Shown here one piece after another: positions 39,968-48,438 of a stretch of DNA of 64,000 bases; the stretch's first letter is position 1; each line of letters begins with the position of its first letter. Position numbers and translations under genes: made by a program. The DNA is from CAVVJA01 sp963779485 (GTDB lineage: Bacteria > Actinomycetota > Actinomycetes > Mycobacteriales > Jatrophihabitantaceae). Below the pieces are notes generated by a model. It was not told the origin of the DNA. It searched no databases and saw nothing but the letters and a program-made list of their open reading frames with translations. Location: NCBI GenBank assembly GCA_963779485.1, contig CAVZYJ010000021.1, positions 124,001-188,000 of the forward strand. Reading direction: 5' to 3'.

Positions 39968-41185
39968 ATGCGCATGCTCGTGCTCGGGACCGGCGGCGTC
40001 GGGTCAGCCGCTGCTCTCATCGCCGCTCGCCGCCCGTTCCTGACGCACGTTGTCCTCGCCGACTACGAGCTGCCGAGAGCCCAGCGGGCCGCCGCGGCCA
40101 CCGGCGACGACCGGTTCGTCGCCGTCGCGCTCGACGCCTCGGACCAGGCGGCGATCGAGTCGGTGATCCGCGAGCATGCCATCGACGCCGTTCTGGGCGC
40201 CACGGATCCACGGTTCACCATGCCGATCTTCCGGGCCGCGCTCGCGAGCCGGATCCACTACCTGGACATGGCCATGTCGTTGTCCACGCCGCATCCGGAC
40301 GCGCCGTACGAGAAGACGGGTGTCAAGCTCGGAGACGAGCAGTTTGCCGTGGCCGAGGACTGGGCCGCGTCGGGCAAGATCGCGCTGGTCGGCATGGGTG
40401 TCGAACCCGGCCTGGCCGACGTCTTCGCCCGCTACGCCGCCGATCACCTGTTCAGCGAGATGGACGAGGTCGGCGTCCGCGACGGCGCGAATCTGACGGT
40501 GTCGGGCTACGACTTCGCGCCCTCCTTCTCGATCTGGACGACGATCGAGGAGTGCCTCAATCCGCCCGTCATCTACGAGAAGGACCGGGGCTGGTTCACG
40601 ACGGCACCGTTCAGCGAGCCGGAGACCTTCGACTTCCCCGAGGGAATCGGGCCGGTGGAGTGCGTGAATGTCGAGCACGAAGAGGTACTGCTCGTCCCGC
40701 GCTGGGTCGACGCCAAGCGGGTGACGTTCAAGTACGGGTTGGGCCAGGAGTTCATCGACGTCCTGCAGGTCCTGCACAAGCTCGGGCTGGACCGGGTCGA
40801 TCCGGTCGAGGTGCGCGGTCAGCGCGTCTCGCCCCGCGACGTGGTGGCGGCCTGCCTGCCCGATCCTGCCGCTCTCGGCGATCGCATGCGCGGGAAGACC
40901 TGCGCCGGCACCTGGGTCCGCGGCCGTGGCCGGGACGGCGAACCCCGCTCGACCTACCTCTATCACGTCGTCGACAACGAATGGTCGATGCGCGAATACG
41001 GCGCCCAGGCCGTCGTCTGGCAGACGGCCGTGAATCCGATCGTGGCTCTGGAGTTACTCGACAGCGGCGCCTGGGCCGGCTCCGGTGTCCTCGGACCGGA
41101 GGCGTTCGACGCCGTACCGTTCCTCGATCTGCTCGCCGGGGAGTACGCGTCCCCCTGGGGGCAGCTCGAGGTGGCTCGGGATTGA
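39968..41185 (+). CDS. Saccharopine dehydrogenase family protein
   Basis: The protein is 405 residues. The N-terminal Rossmann domain (MRMLVLGTGGVGSAAALIAA) is followed by the saccharopine-dehydrogenase C-terminal fold with YLDMAMS and ALVGMGVEPGLADVFARYAADHLF. Family members oxidise or make saccharopine-type adducts (for example carboxynorspermidine dehydrogenase), using NAD(P). The substrate here is unknown. With an omega-aminotransferase and an APC permease nearby, a role in lysine, diamine or polyamine breakdown is plausible but not proven. The start is ATG 39968, fixed by a TATAGT box 7 nt upstream. Its stop is 8 bases from the convergent DUF2631-like gene. Confidence 0.9.
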   Translation: MRMLVLGTGGVGSAAALIAARRPFLTHVVLADYELPRAQRAAAATGDDRFVAVALDASDQAAIESVIREHAIDAVLGATDPRFTMPIFRAALASRIHYLDMAMSLSTPHPDAPYEKTGVKLGDEQFAVAEDWAASGKIALVGMGVEPGLADVFARYAADHLFSEMDEVGVRDGANLTVSGYDFAPSFSIWTTIEECLNPPVIYEKDRGWFTTAPFSEPETFDFPEGIGPVECVNVEHEEVLLVPRWVDAKRVTFKYGLGQEFIDVLQVLHKLGLDRVDPVEVRGQRVSPRDVVAACLPDPAALGDRMRGKTCAGTWVRGRGRDGEPRSTYLYHVVDNEWSMREYGAQAVVWQTAVNPIVALELLDSGAWAGSGVLGPEAFDAVPFLDLLAGEYASPWGQLEVARD

Positions 41186-41193
41186 GAGCGTCG

Positions 41194-41472
41194 TCAGCTG
41201 CGCCACGATGTGCGGCGGCGATGAATGTCCCAGACCAGAATGATGACGAGCCCGGCGGCACAGCTGATCAGCCCGACCGCCCCTGCACCGTTGTAGTGCG
41301 TAGCGGTGATCATCACGAGCAGGATGATCACGCAGATCCAGCCGCCGACCCGCGCCGCGCGGCCCCACTCGCCGTGCCAGCCCCAGTCGGAGGGATGCTC
41401 ACTCGGATGATCGTGGGCGTAGTCCTCGGGCGCGCCGATGTCCGGTTGCTCGCTGCCGGGCTTGAGGGCCAC
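41194..41472 (-). CDS. Small membrane protein, DUF2631-like
   Basis: The protein is 92 residues. A polar, Trp/His-rich N-terminus (HPSEHPSDWGWHGEWGRAAR) precedes two predicted membrane helices (about residues 46-58 and 63-82) and an Arg-rich end. This matches the short actinobacterial DUF2631 family that is found next to dxr. No enzymatic residues are visible. It is divergent from dxr, with an 86-bp gap; the function is unknown. Confidence 0.75.
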   Translation of the reverse strand: MALKPGSEQPDIGAPEDYAHDHPSEHPSDWGWHGEWGRAARVGGWICVIILLVMITATHYNGAGAVGLISCAAGLVIILVWDIHRRRTSWRS

Positions 41473-41558
41473 TGGAGGTGCTCCTGTCCGCCTGAGGTCG
41501 GATCGCCGATGTCGGGTGTCATTGTGGCACTCCCTCCGGCGAGCGCGAGAATGACCGG

Positions 41559-42755
41559 ATGACCGAGCAGCGTCGCGTCGTCGTACTGGGCAGTACCGGC
41601 TCGATCGGCACCCAGACCATCGCGGTCGCGCAGGCGGCGCCGGACCGGTTTCGGGTCACGGCGATCTGCTCGGGCGGCCGCGACCTGGCATCCCTCGTCG
41701 AGCAGGCCGTTGCGCTCCGGGTCGCGGCGGTCGGGGTCAGCCGCGCGGACGCCGGTCCGGAGCTGCGCGCCCGCCTGGCCGCGCAGTGGCCGGCCGATTC
41801 GCCGGCACCGGAGGTCCTCGCGGGCCCGTCGGCCGGGGTACAGCTCGCGGCATATGACGCCGACGTGGTCCTCAACGCGATCGCTGGAGCGGAGGGGCTC
41901 CGGGCAACGCTCGCCTCCCTCGACGCCGGACGCATCGTGGCGCTCGCCAACAAGGAATCGCTGATCGCCGGCGGCCCCTTGGTCACCGGACGGGCCAAGC
42001 CCGGTCAGCTGGTGCCGGTGGATTCCGAGCACTCCGCATTGGCCCAGTGCCTGCGCAGCGGCAGCGCGGACGAGGTCTCCCGCGTCATCCTGACCGCGAG
42101 CGGTGGCCCGTTCCGCGGACGGCGCCGGGCCGAACTCGCCACGGTGACCCCAGAGCAGGCTCTCGCCCACCCGACCTGGGACATGGGCAAGCTCATCACC
42201 ACCAACTCGGCCACCCTGGTCAACAAGGGGCTCGAGGTGATCGAGGCGCACCTGTTGTTCGGGGTCCGCTACGACCGGATCGCCGTCGTCGTCCACCCCC
42301 AGTCGGTTATCCACTCGATGGTGGAGTACGTCGACGGAGCGACGATCGCCCAAGCGTCACCGCCGGACATGCGGCTGCCGATCGCGCTGGCGCTCGGCTG
42401 GCCCGACCGGGTGGCCGGTGCGGCGCTTTCGGTCGACTGGACGCAGGCCACCAGCTGGACGTTCGAGCCGTTGGATCCCGAGGCGTTCCCGGCTGTCGAT
42501 CTGGCCCGCACCGCGGGCGTGGCCGGTGGGATGGCCCCGGCGGTGTTCAACGCGGCCAACGAGGAGCTCGTCGCGGCCTTCCATGCCGGACATGTGCCGT
42601 TTCTGGGCATCGTGGACACCGTGCGGGATGTGTTGATGGACTGGCTCAGCAATCAACACGCCGACGCAGGGAACCCGGGTACCGTCGAAGACGTCGAATA
42701 TGTGCAGGGCTGGGCTCGCGCGCGGGCGCGGGCCGCCATCGCCCAGCAACCCTAA
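41559..42755 (+). CDS. dxr: 1-deoxy-D-xylulose 5-phosphate reductoisomerase
   Basis: The protein is 398 residues. It converts DXP to MEP, the committed step of non-mevalonate isoprenoid synthesis. Motifs: NADPH loop VLGSTGSIGTQT near the N-terminus, ALANKESLIAGG, VDSEHSA and LTASGGPFRG (metal and substrate contacts), MGKLITTNSATLVNKGLEVIEA, and HPQSVIHSMVEY. Start ATG 41559; an upstream frame is not supported. It is followed by rip1 after 16 bases and then ispG (gcpE), the standard actinobacterial dxr-rip1-gcpE order, so isoprenoid enzymes flank a membrane protease. Confidence 0.96.
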   Translation: MTEQRRVVVLGSTGSIGTQTIAVAQAAPDRFRVTAICSGGRDLASLVEQAVALRVAAVGVSRADAGPELRARLAAQWPADSPAPEVLAGPSAGVQLAAYDADVVLNAIAGAEGLRATLASLDAGRIVALANKESLIAGGPLVTGRAKPGQLVPVDSEHSALAQCLRSGSADEVSRVILTASGGPFRGRRRAELATVTPEQALAHPTWDMGKLITTNSATLVNKGLEVIEAHLLFGVRYDRIAVVVHPQSVIHSMVEYVDGATIAQASPPDMRLPIALALGWPDRVAGAALSVDWTQATSWTFEPLDPEAFPAVDLARTAGVAGGMAPAVFNAANEELVAAFHAGHVPFLGIVDTVRDVLMDWLSNQHADAGNPGTVEDVEYVQGWARARARAAIAQQP

Positions 42756-42771
42756 GGGGGAATGAGCAGCC

Positions 42772-44136
42772 GTGCTGTACGTCCTCGGTGTGCTCATCTT
42801 CGCCGTGGGTCTGTTGCTGTCCATCGCGCTGCATGAGGTCGGCCACATGGTGCCGGCGAAGAAGTTCGGGGTGAAGGTCACCCAGTACATGGTCGGATTC
42901 GGCCCGACCGTGTGGTCGCGCCGCAAGGGCGACACCGAATACGGGCTGAAGGCGATTCCGCTCGGCGGCTACATCAGGATGATCGGCATGGTGCCGCCTC
43001 GAGTGAACGGCACTCGCTCCCGGTGGCCGCGGCGCATGGCATCGGCCGTCGAGGAATTCCGCAACGCCAGTCGCGCGGAGGTCGAGCCCGCCGACGAGGA
43101 CCGCCAGTTCTACCGGCTCACGCCCGGCAAGAAGATGATCGTGATGCTCGGCGGCCCGACGATGAACCTGCTGATCTATCTCGTGCTCACGGTGATCCTG
43201 CTCAGCACGCTGGGGACGCGGCACGACGACCCGACCACGACCGTGGCCGCGGTCGTCAAGTGCGTCGTTCCGGCGAACTCCGCTCAGGCCGCGAACGGCT
43301 CCTGCCCCCCGAACGCGACCGCCGCCCCCGCCTACAACGTGCTGCAGCCGGGCGACGTCATCGTCGCGATCGACGGCACCCGAATCGCCAACTGGGGGGA
43401 CGCCGTTGCCATCGTTGAGCGATCGGCCGGCACGCCGCTCTCGATGACCATCCAGCGCAAGGGCGTCGAGCAGCAGTTGTCAATCACGCCGGTGCGCAAC
43501 GTCAAGTACGTCGGCACCACGACGAAGACGAAGGAAGCCGGCTACCTCGGCGTGTCGCCGCGCGTGCACAGTTACTACGCTGCCCTGCCGGTCTCGCAGG
43601 TGCCGGGATACATCGGCGACCAGATCGGCCAGGGCGTGAGCGCAATCGGCAGCTACCCGAGCAAGATCGAGAGCCTATGGGGCACGGTATTCGAGGGCAA
43701 GCCGCGCGATCCCAACGGCGCGATCGGCGTCGTCGGGATTGGCCGGCTCGGCGGGGACATCGCGCAGAGCAACGTGTTCAACACCCAGGACAAGGCGTTC
43801 GCACTGATCAGCCTGCTGGCGACGGTGAACCTGCTCCTGTTCTTCTTCAACCTCCTGCCGCTCCTGCCACTCGACGGTGGTCACGTGGCCGGCGCATTGG
43901 TCGAGGCGGCCAGGCGGGGTCGGGCTCGGCTGCGGGAGCGCTCGCTGGCCGCGCGGGACGCCGACGGCACCTCGGATCCCGGTGCGGCCGCCGCGGCGGC
44001 GGCCCGCCGACGCCAGATCTACGTCGACACCGCACAGATGGTGCCCGTGATGTATGCCGTGGCATCCGTCCTGATCTTGGTGACGCTACTCGTCGTATAT
44101 GCGGACATCGTCAAGCCGGTCACGCTGGGTGGGTGA
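42772..44136 (+). CDS. Site-2 protease family zinc metalloprotease (Rip1/RseP)
   Basis: The protein is 454 residues. It cleaves anti-sigma factors or other substrates within the membrane. The zinc site HEVGH lies at residues 21-25 in the first helix and LDGG near residue 368. A PDZ domain is indicated by NVLQPGDVIVAIDGTRIANWGD. About four membrane helices are visible. An Ala/Arg-rich cytoplasmic stretch before the last helix (near residue 410) is longer than usual. GTG 42772 follows dxr by 16 bases with a GGGGGAATGAG region as ribosome-binding site. It matches Rip1 of M. tuberculosis by position and motifs. Confidence 0.94.
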   Translation: MLYVLGVLIFAVGLLLSIALHEVGHMVPAKKFGVKVTQYMVGFGPTVWSRRKGDTEYGLKAIPLGGYIRMIGMVPPRVNGTRSRWPRRMASAVEEFRNASRAEVEPADEDRQFYRLTPGKKMIVMLGGPTMNLLIYLVLTVILLSTLGTRHDDPTTTVAAVVKCVVPANSAQAANGSCPPNATAAPAYNVLQPGDVIVAIDGTRIANWGDAVAIVERSAGTPLSMTIQRKGVEQQLSITPVRNVKYVGTTTKTKEAGYLGVSPRVHSYYAALPVSQVPGYIGDQIGQGVSAIGSYPSKIESLWGTVFEGKPRDPNGAIGVVGIGRLGGDIAQSNVFNTQDKAFALISLLATVNLLLFFFNLLPLLPLDGGHVAGALVEAARRGRARLRERSLAARDADGTSDPGAAAAAAARRRQIYVDTAQMVPVMYAVASVLILVTLLVVYADIVKPVTLGG

Positions 44137-44172
44137 CGTCATCGGCTTAGATCGTAAGCGGATACTGATCCG

Positions 44173-45333
44173 GTGACCTCAGTTCCGCTCGGCCTGCCCA
44201 CCGCCCCGCCGCCCGTACTCGCTCCGCGCCGGGCCTCTCGCCAGATCCGGGTCGGCTCGGTTCTGGTCGGTGGTGACGCGCCGGTCTCGGTCCAGTCCAT
44301 GACCACCACACTGACCGCCGATGTCGACGCGACGTTGCAGCAGATCGCCGAGCTGACCGCCGCCGGTTGCGACATCGTCCGGGTGGCAGTGCCGTCGCAG
44401 GATGACGCCGAGGCGTTGCCCGCCATCGCGAAGAAGTCCCAGATCCCCGTCATCGCCGACATCCACTTCCAGCCCAAATACGTGTTCGCGGCCATCGACG
44501 CCGGATGTGCGGCCGTGCGCGTCAACCCGGGCAACATCAAGGCATTCGACGACAAGGTGGAGGAGATCGCTAAGGCGGCTCGGGCGGCTGGCGTCCCGAT
44601 CCGGATCGGGGTCAACGCCGGATCCCTGGACAAGCGGCTGCTCGCGAAGTACGGCAAGGCCACTCCGGAAGCGCTCGTCGAGTCGGCGCTGTGGGAGGCA
44701 TCGCTGTTCGAGGAGCACGACTACCGCGACATCAAGATTTCGGTGAAGCACAACGACCCGGTCGTCATGGTGCGCGCGTATGAACTGCTCGCCGCGCAAT
44801 GCGACTACCCGCTCCATCTCGGCGTGACCGAGGCCGGCCCCGCGTTCCAGGGCACGATCAAGTCCTCGGTCGCGTTCGGTGCGCTGCTGTCTTTGGGGAT
44901 CGGCGACACGATCCGGGTATCGCTGTCCGCGCCACCGGTCGAGGAGGTCAAAGTCGGGCTGGCCATCCTCGAGTCGCTGAACCTCCGCCAGCGCCGGTTG
45001 GAGATCGTGTCCTGCCCGTCCTGCGGCCGGGCCCAGGTCGACGTGTACACGCTGGCCGATCGGGTCACCGCCGGCCTCGAGGGCATGGAGGTGCCGCTGC
45101 GCGTCGCGGTGATGGGCTGCGTAGTGAACGGTCCCGGCGAGGCGCGCGAAGCTGACCTCGGCGTGGCCTCCGGCAACGGTAAGGGTCAGATCTTCGTAAA
45201 AGGTGAGGTCATCAAGACGGTGCCGGAGTCGCAGATCGTCGAGACGCTGATCGAAGAGGCGATGCGCCTCGCCGAAGAGATGGTGGCGAGCGGCGTCGGT
45301 TCAGGGGAGCCGAGCGTCTCCGTCGGCGGCTAG
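44173..45333 (+). CDS. ispG: 4-hydroxy-3-methylbut-2-en-1-yl diphosphate synthase (IspG/GcpE)
   Basis: The protein is 386 residues. It is a [4Fe-4S] enzyme that reduces MEcPP to HMBPP. Motifs: VQSMTTTLTADVDATLQQI, VADIHFQPKYVFAAIDAG-type TIM-barrel strands, RVNPGNIK, and the iron-sulfur ligands Cys-x-x-Cys in SCPSCGR and Cys in MGCVVNGPGEA. Start GTG 44173, 36 bases after rip1. The C-terminal tail is short. The flippase-like gene converges with an 8-base gap. Confidence 0.96.
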   Translation: MTSVPLGLPTAPPPVLAPRRASRQIRVGSVLVGGDAPVSVQSMTTTLTADVDATLQQIAELTAAGCDIVRVAVPSQDDAEALPAIAKKSQIPVIADIHFQPKYVFAAIDAGCAAVRVNPGNIKAFDDKVEEIAKAARAAGVPIRIGVNAGSLDKRLLAKYGKATPEALVESALWEASLFEEHDYRDIKISVKHNDPVVMVRAYELLAAQCDYPLHLGVTEAGPAFQGTIKSSVAFGALLSLGIGDTIRVSLSAPPVEEVKVGLAILESLNLRQRRLEIVSCPSCGRAQVDVYTLADRVTAGLEGMEVPLRVAVMGCVVNGPGEAREADLGVASGNGKGQIFVKGEVIKTVPESQIVETLIEEAMRLAEEMVASGVGSGEPSVSVGG

Positions 45334-45341
45334 GGACGCTT

Positions 45342-46478
45342 CTAGAGCAGGGCCCGGCGCCGGAGCGCCACCAGGGCAACCCAGCCCGGCAGGGCGGGTC
45401 CCCAAACCGACACGATCCGGGAGAGCAGGGCGGCCGCCGTCGCGATAGGCAACGCGGCCCCGGTCGCGACCAGACCACCGATCAGTGCCGCTTCTACGGC
45501 GCCGGCACCGCTCGGAGTCGGGATCAGCGAGCCGGCCGCGGATGCGCCCAGGTAGACGGCGCACAGCGCGACGAGGGAACCATGGCCGCCGACGGCGTGC
45601 ACGCAGGCTGCGAACGCCAGCACGTGGGCGAGGGTGAGCAGCGCGGACGCGGCGATGCCAACGGCCACCCGTCCCGGTGAACGGCGGGCGTGCGCCGCCA
45701 GCCCGGCGAGGCTAGCCCGAGCGACCTGCACGCCGCGCCGGACCCGGCAGGACCGGCGGGCGACAAGAGTGGCCGCGACGGCTACCGCGACCAGGGCGCC
45801 GGCTCCGATCAGCAGGCCGGTAGCGCTCGGCATCGAAATCTGGTCGCTGCCGGAGAGCCCGGCCAGGGCGCCCACGACCAGCATCGTCGCGAGCAGCTGG
45901 GCGGTTTGAGCGGCACCAACCGTCGCGAGCGCATCTGGCGTGCTCGCGCCGGATTGGACGAGGTAGCGAGTCGCGATCGCCGGCGTGCTGAGCGCGGACG
46001 GCGTGACGATGCGCAGACCACCGACGGCGAGCTGGGCGAGCAGCGTCGGGGCCAGCCGCAGCCGCAGCGCGCTGAAGCCGATCAGGTTGTACGCGGCGAA
46101 GAGGATGGACAGCCCGAATAGGCCGACCGCGGTGGCCACCCAGGTCGGATCGGTGCGCGAGAGCGCGGCGCCGAAGTCGACGTTGCGCAGCTCGATGGCG
46201 AGAACCACCGCGGTCGCCACGGCCGCGAGGGCAGCGGCGAGGGGGAGCAACCGAGCCCACTGCCGTGCGGTGCGCGGCTCGGCCAAGGTCGTGGCCTGCG
46301 TAACGACCGCCTGGACCGGTATCGACGCTGGACGACAATCGTCCAGAAGCAGCGTGGCGGCGGCCATATCCCGATGCTCGTCGCGGTACCACGGTTTGTC
46401 TGTCGGGTTTTTTCCCGATATCAGGATCGGGGTCGCCCGCCGGATCTCGGGGTGATCGAGCATCAGAGCCGTGGTCAC
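45342..46478 (-). CDS. Lysylphosphatidylglycerol-synthase-type (UPF0104) membrane flippase-like protein
   Basis: The protein is 378 residues. The first ~65 residues are hydrophilic and unlike the family, after which eight or so membrane helices follow (beginning near residue 78). The family pattern is seen as VGGLRIVTPSALSTPAIATRYL and the late TPSGAGAVEAALIGGL motif, a conserved proline-glycine segment in the MprF-like flippase domain. No catalytic lysyl-transferase domain is present, so it may move lipid or polyprenyl-linked substrate. The actinobacterial homologues are often longer, with kinase-like N-terminal parts; this one is short. The start GTG has a GGGGG ribosome-binding site. Confidence 0.8.
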   Translation of the reverse strand: MTTALMLDHPEIRRATPILISGKNPTDKPWYRDEHRDMAAATLLLDDCRPASIPVQAVVTQATTLAEPRTARQWARLLPLAAALAAVATAVVLAIELRNVDFGAALSRTDPTWVATAVGLFGLSILFAAYNLIGFSALRLRLAPTLLAQLAVGGLRIVTPSALSTPAIATRYLVQSGASTPDALATVGAAQTAQLLATMLVVGALAGLSGSDQISMPSATGLLIGAGALVAVAVAATLVARRSCRVRRGVQVARASLAGLAAHARRSPGRVAVGIAASALLTLAHVLAFAACVHAVGGHGSLVALCAVYLGASAAGSLIPTPSGAGAVEAALIGGLVATGAALPIATAAALLSRIVSVWGPALPGWVALVALRRRALL

Positions 46479-46572
46479 CGGTCTGCCCCCGTGGTCTCTT
46501 GCCCGCCTGGATCGACGGATCCGCGTGTCTAGGGGCTTGGAGGACTATCTCGCTGGAGCTGATACGTGATCA

Positions 46573-46680
46573 GCGGTGTGGCGGCGCCGCGGCCAGGGTG
46601 ATCTCGCCCACATCGGCTACGGACGCACAGCCGGCCGGCCCGAGCGTGAGGTCGAGTTCCGCGACCAGACATCGATCCAA
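46573..46680 (-). pseudogene. Possible relic of an FMN-dependent alpha-hydroxy-acid dehydrogenase C-terminus
   Basis: The minus-strand frame reads as 35 residues ending in TGA, including AELDLTLGPAGCASVADVGE. This is in the style of the last helix and tail of lactate dehydrogenase/alpha-hydroxy-acid oxidase proteins. The reading starts exactly at the edge of the inverted-repeat element at 46681, as if the rest of the gene had been lost there. It is a short, low-confidence similarity judged by eye. Confidence 0.25.
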
Positions 46681-46731
46681 TCGTGATCTTGGACTTATGA
46701 CCCTGGGGCGACGATAAGTCCAAGATCACGA
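46681..46731. repeat. Dispersed inverted-repeat element, copy 4 (perfect)
   Basis: The left arm (46681-46698, TCGTGATCTTGGACTTAT) and right arm (46714-46731) are perfectly complementary over 18 bp around a 15-nt centre. This is the most intact copy of the family. Unlike the others, it lies between divergent genes. Confidence 0.9.
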
Positions 46732-46812
46732 CTCCGCTGACCATCAATTGCCGGGCGCCTAGCCGAGGTTCGGCGCGCCACGGGGCCGGTCGGGACGGTA
46801 GCGTCGCAGCTC

Positions 46813-47679
46813 GTGACCGCCGTCCGCCCTGCGCTCCGGCGCCGTGAGGTGGTGCGCGTCCTGGACGACCGGGACTTGGACGAGTTCCTTGCGCTGCTCG
46901 CGACCGATCCGGTCACCAACGCGGTGGTCGCGGCCCGAGTCGAAGCCGCCCAGACCCTCGACGGCAGCCGGCTCGGCGGAGATCTGATGGGTGTGGGTGA
47001 CCCCGGGCGGCTGTGCGCAGCGGCCTTTTGCGGGGGCAATCTCGTCCCAGTGGGCGGCGATTTCGCCTCGTGGACGGTCCTCGGCCGGCACATCGCGACC
47101 CGGCGCCGCGCCTGCTCGTCCATCGTCGGACCGGCGGTGGCCGTGGCGATACTGTGGCCCTCCCTGTCGCGGCGCTGGGGTCCGGCCCGGATGATCCGCG
47201 CCTCCCAACCGCTGCTCGTGACCGATCGGCTGGCACCCGTCCCGGCCGACCCGGCGGTGCGACCCGCGCGGTTCGAGGATGTGGGCCGATATCTCCCGGC
47301 CGCCTACGCAATGTTCGCCGAGGAGCTCGGCCTCACCCCGGCCGACAGCGCGGACCGACCGGGCTATCGGGTTCGGCTGATGCAGTTGATCGCGGCCGGG
47401 CACGCTCTTGTCCGCCTGGACGACAGCGGGGCCGTGATCTTCAAGGCGGAGCTGGCCGCAGTGTCGTCCCGGTGCTGCCAGGTGCAAGGCGTGTGGGTGC
47501 GTCCCGATCTGCGCGGACGCGGAATCGGCGCCCGGGCGATGGCCGCCGTGCTGGACTACGCATTGCGTCTCGCGCCGCAGGTAAGCCTGTACGTCAACGA
47601 CTTCAACTACCCCGCGCGTCGCTTGTACGAGCGGCTCGGTATGCGTCAGGTCGGCACCCTATCGACCGTGCTGTTCTGA
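46813..47679 (+). CDS. GNAT acetyltransferase with DUF4081 domain
   Basis: The protein is 288 residues. An N-terminal DUF4081-like half (about 1-140) precedes a GNAT domain with the acetyl-CoA loop VRPDLRGRGIGARAMAAV (near residue 233) and the terminal YVNDFNYPARRLYERLGM. This matches Rv2867c of M. tuberculosis, which likewise follows gcpE, so the orthology is good. The acceptor is unknown. GTG 46813 is 8 nt after a TANNNT box, so expression may be leaderless. It is divergent from the flippase-like gene. Confidence 0.9.
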   Translation: MTAVRPALRRREVVRVLDDRDLDEFLALLATDPVTNAVVAARVEAAQTLDGSRLGGDLMGVGDPGRLCAAAFCGGNLVPVGGDFASWTVLGRHIATRRRACSSIVGPAVAVAILWPSLSRRWGPARMIRASQPLLVTDRLAPVPADPAVRPARFEDVGRYLPAAYAMFAEELGLTPADSADRPGYRVRLMQLIAAGHALVRLDDSGAVIFKAELAAVSSRCCQVQGVWVRPDLRGRGIGARAMAAVLDYALRLAPQVSLYVNDFNYPARRLYERLGMRQVGTLSTVLF

Positions 47680-47693
47680 CCACGACCGCAATA

Positions 47694-47765
47694 TGACTGT
47701 GCTAGCCCATGGGCACCGACCACTGCGGTCCTGCTGTGTCCTCGTGATCGGTGCCCGCTCGTGAC
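47694..47765 (+). repeat. 72-nt hairpin element, copy 2 (ends on the HAD start codon)
   Basis: 69/72 identical to 6768-6839. The stem GGGCACCGA/TCGGTGCCC is intact; the two outermost base pairs of copy 1 are lost. Again the last bases GTGAC form the start codon and second codon of the next gene. Confidence 0.8.
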
Positions 47766-48438
47766 TGTGCGAGCCGTCATCTTCGACTGGGGCGGCACGC
47801 TCACGCCGTGGCACACGATCGATCCGTCGGAAGCCTGGTTGGCCGCGACCGGCGATTCGAACATCGCCGCCCGGTTGCAGGCGGCTGAGGACGTGGCGTG
47901 GACGCGCTCGCGCGACGAGCAGCGCAGTGCGACCCTCGCCGAGGTGCTCGACGCGGCGGGCGTCGACTCGACCGACGACCTGCTCGCCGCCTACCACGAC
48001 TGGTGGACCCCGCACACTTTCACCGATCCGGATGTCCCCGCCCTATTCGCCGCGCTCCGAGATCGGGGCATCCGGATCGGCGTGCTGTCCAACACAATCT
48101 GGCCCCGCGACCACCACGAACGTATCTTCGAACGGGACGAGGTCCTGGCGCTCATCGACGGTGCCGTTTACACCTCGGAAATCGCCTGGACGAAGCCGCA
48201 CCCGGAGGCATTCCGGGCGGCGCTGGCCGCGGTCGGCGTCGCCGACCCGGCAGAAGGGGTCTTCGTCGGCGATCGACTCTTCGACGACATCCACGGCGCG
48301 AAGTCCATCGGCATGAAGGCGGTCCTGGTCCCGCACAGCATCATCCCGGAGTGGCAGCGCGGCGCGGTGGACGGCGAACCGGATGCCGTCGTCACCCGGC
48401 TGTCGGAGCTACTCGGCATCATCGACTCGTGGCTGTAG
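47761..48438 (+). CDS. HAD-superfamily hydrolase
   Basis: The protein is 225 residues. The nucleophile motif VIFDWGGTLTP has Trp in place of the usual hydrophobic residue before Gly-Gly; Asp is at residue 8. Motif II is VLSNT, motif III the Lys in WTKPHPEAF, and motif IV GDRLFDDIHGA. Such HAD phosphatases act on small sugar or nucleotide phosphates; the substrate is not evident. GTG 47761 is the end of a 72-nt repeated hairpin element, with no Shine-Dalgarno. The ABC ATPase gene start overlaps its last codons. Confidence 0.9.
   Translation: MTVRAVIFDWGGTLTPWHTIDPSEAWLAATGDSNIAARLQAAEDVAWTRSRDEQRSATLAEVLDAAGVDSTDDLLAAYHDWWTPHTFTDPDVPALFAALRDRGIRIGVLSNTIWPRDHHERIFERDEVLALIDGAVYTSEIAWTKPHPEAFRAALAAVGVADPAEGVFVGDRLFDDIHGAKSIGMKAVLVPHSIIPEWQRGAVDGEPDAVVTRLSELLGIIDSWL

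Larger units (their letters stand above)
46479..46812. other. 334-bp gap between flippase-like gene and GNAT gene
   Basis: It contains a fully symmetric inverted-repeat element (46681-46731) and a possible gene relic on the minus strand just 5' of it (46573-46680). The remaining bases show no ORF. A TAGCGT box (46799-46804) lies 8 nt before the GNAT start. Confidence 0.5.
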
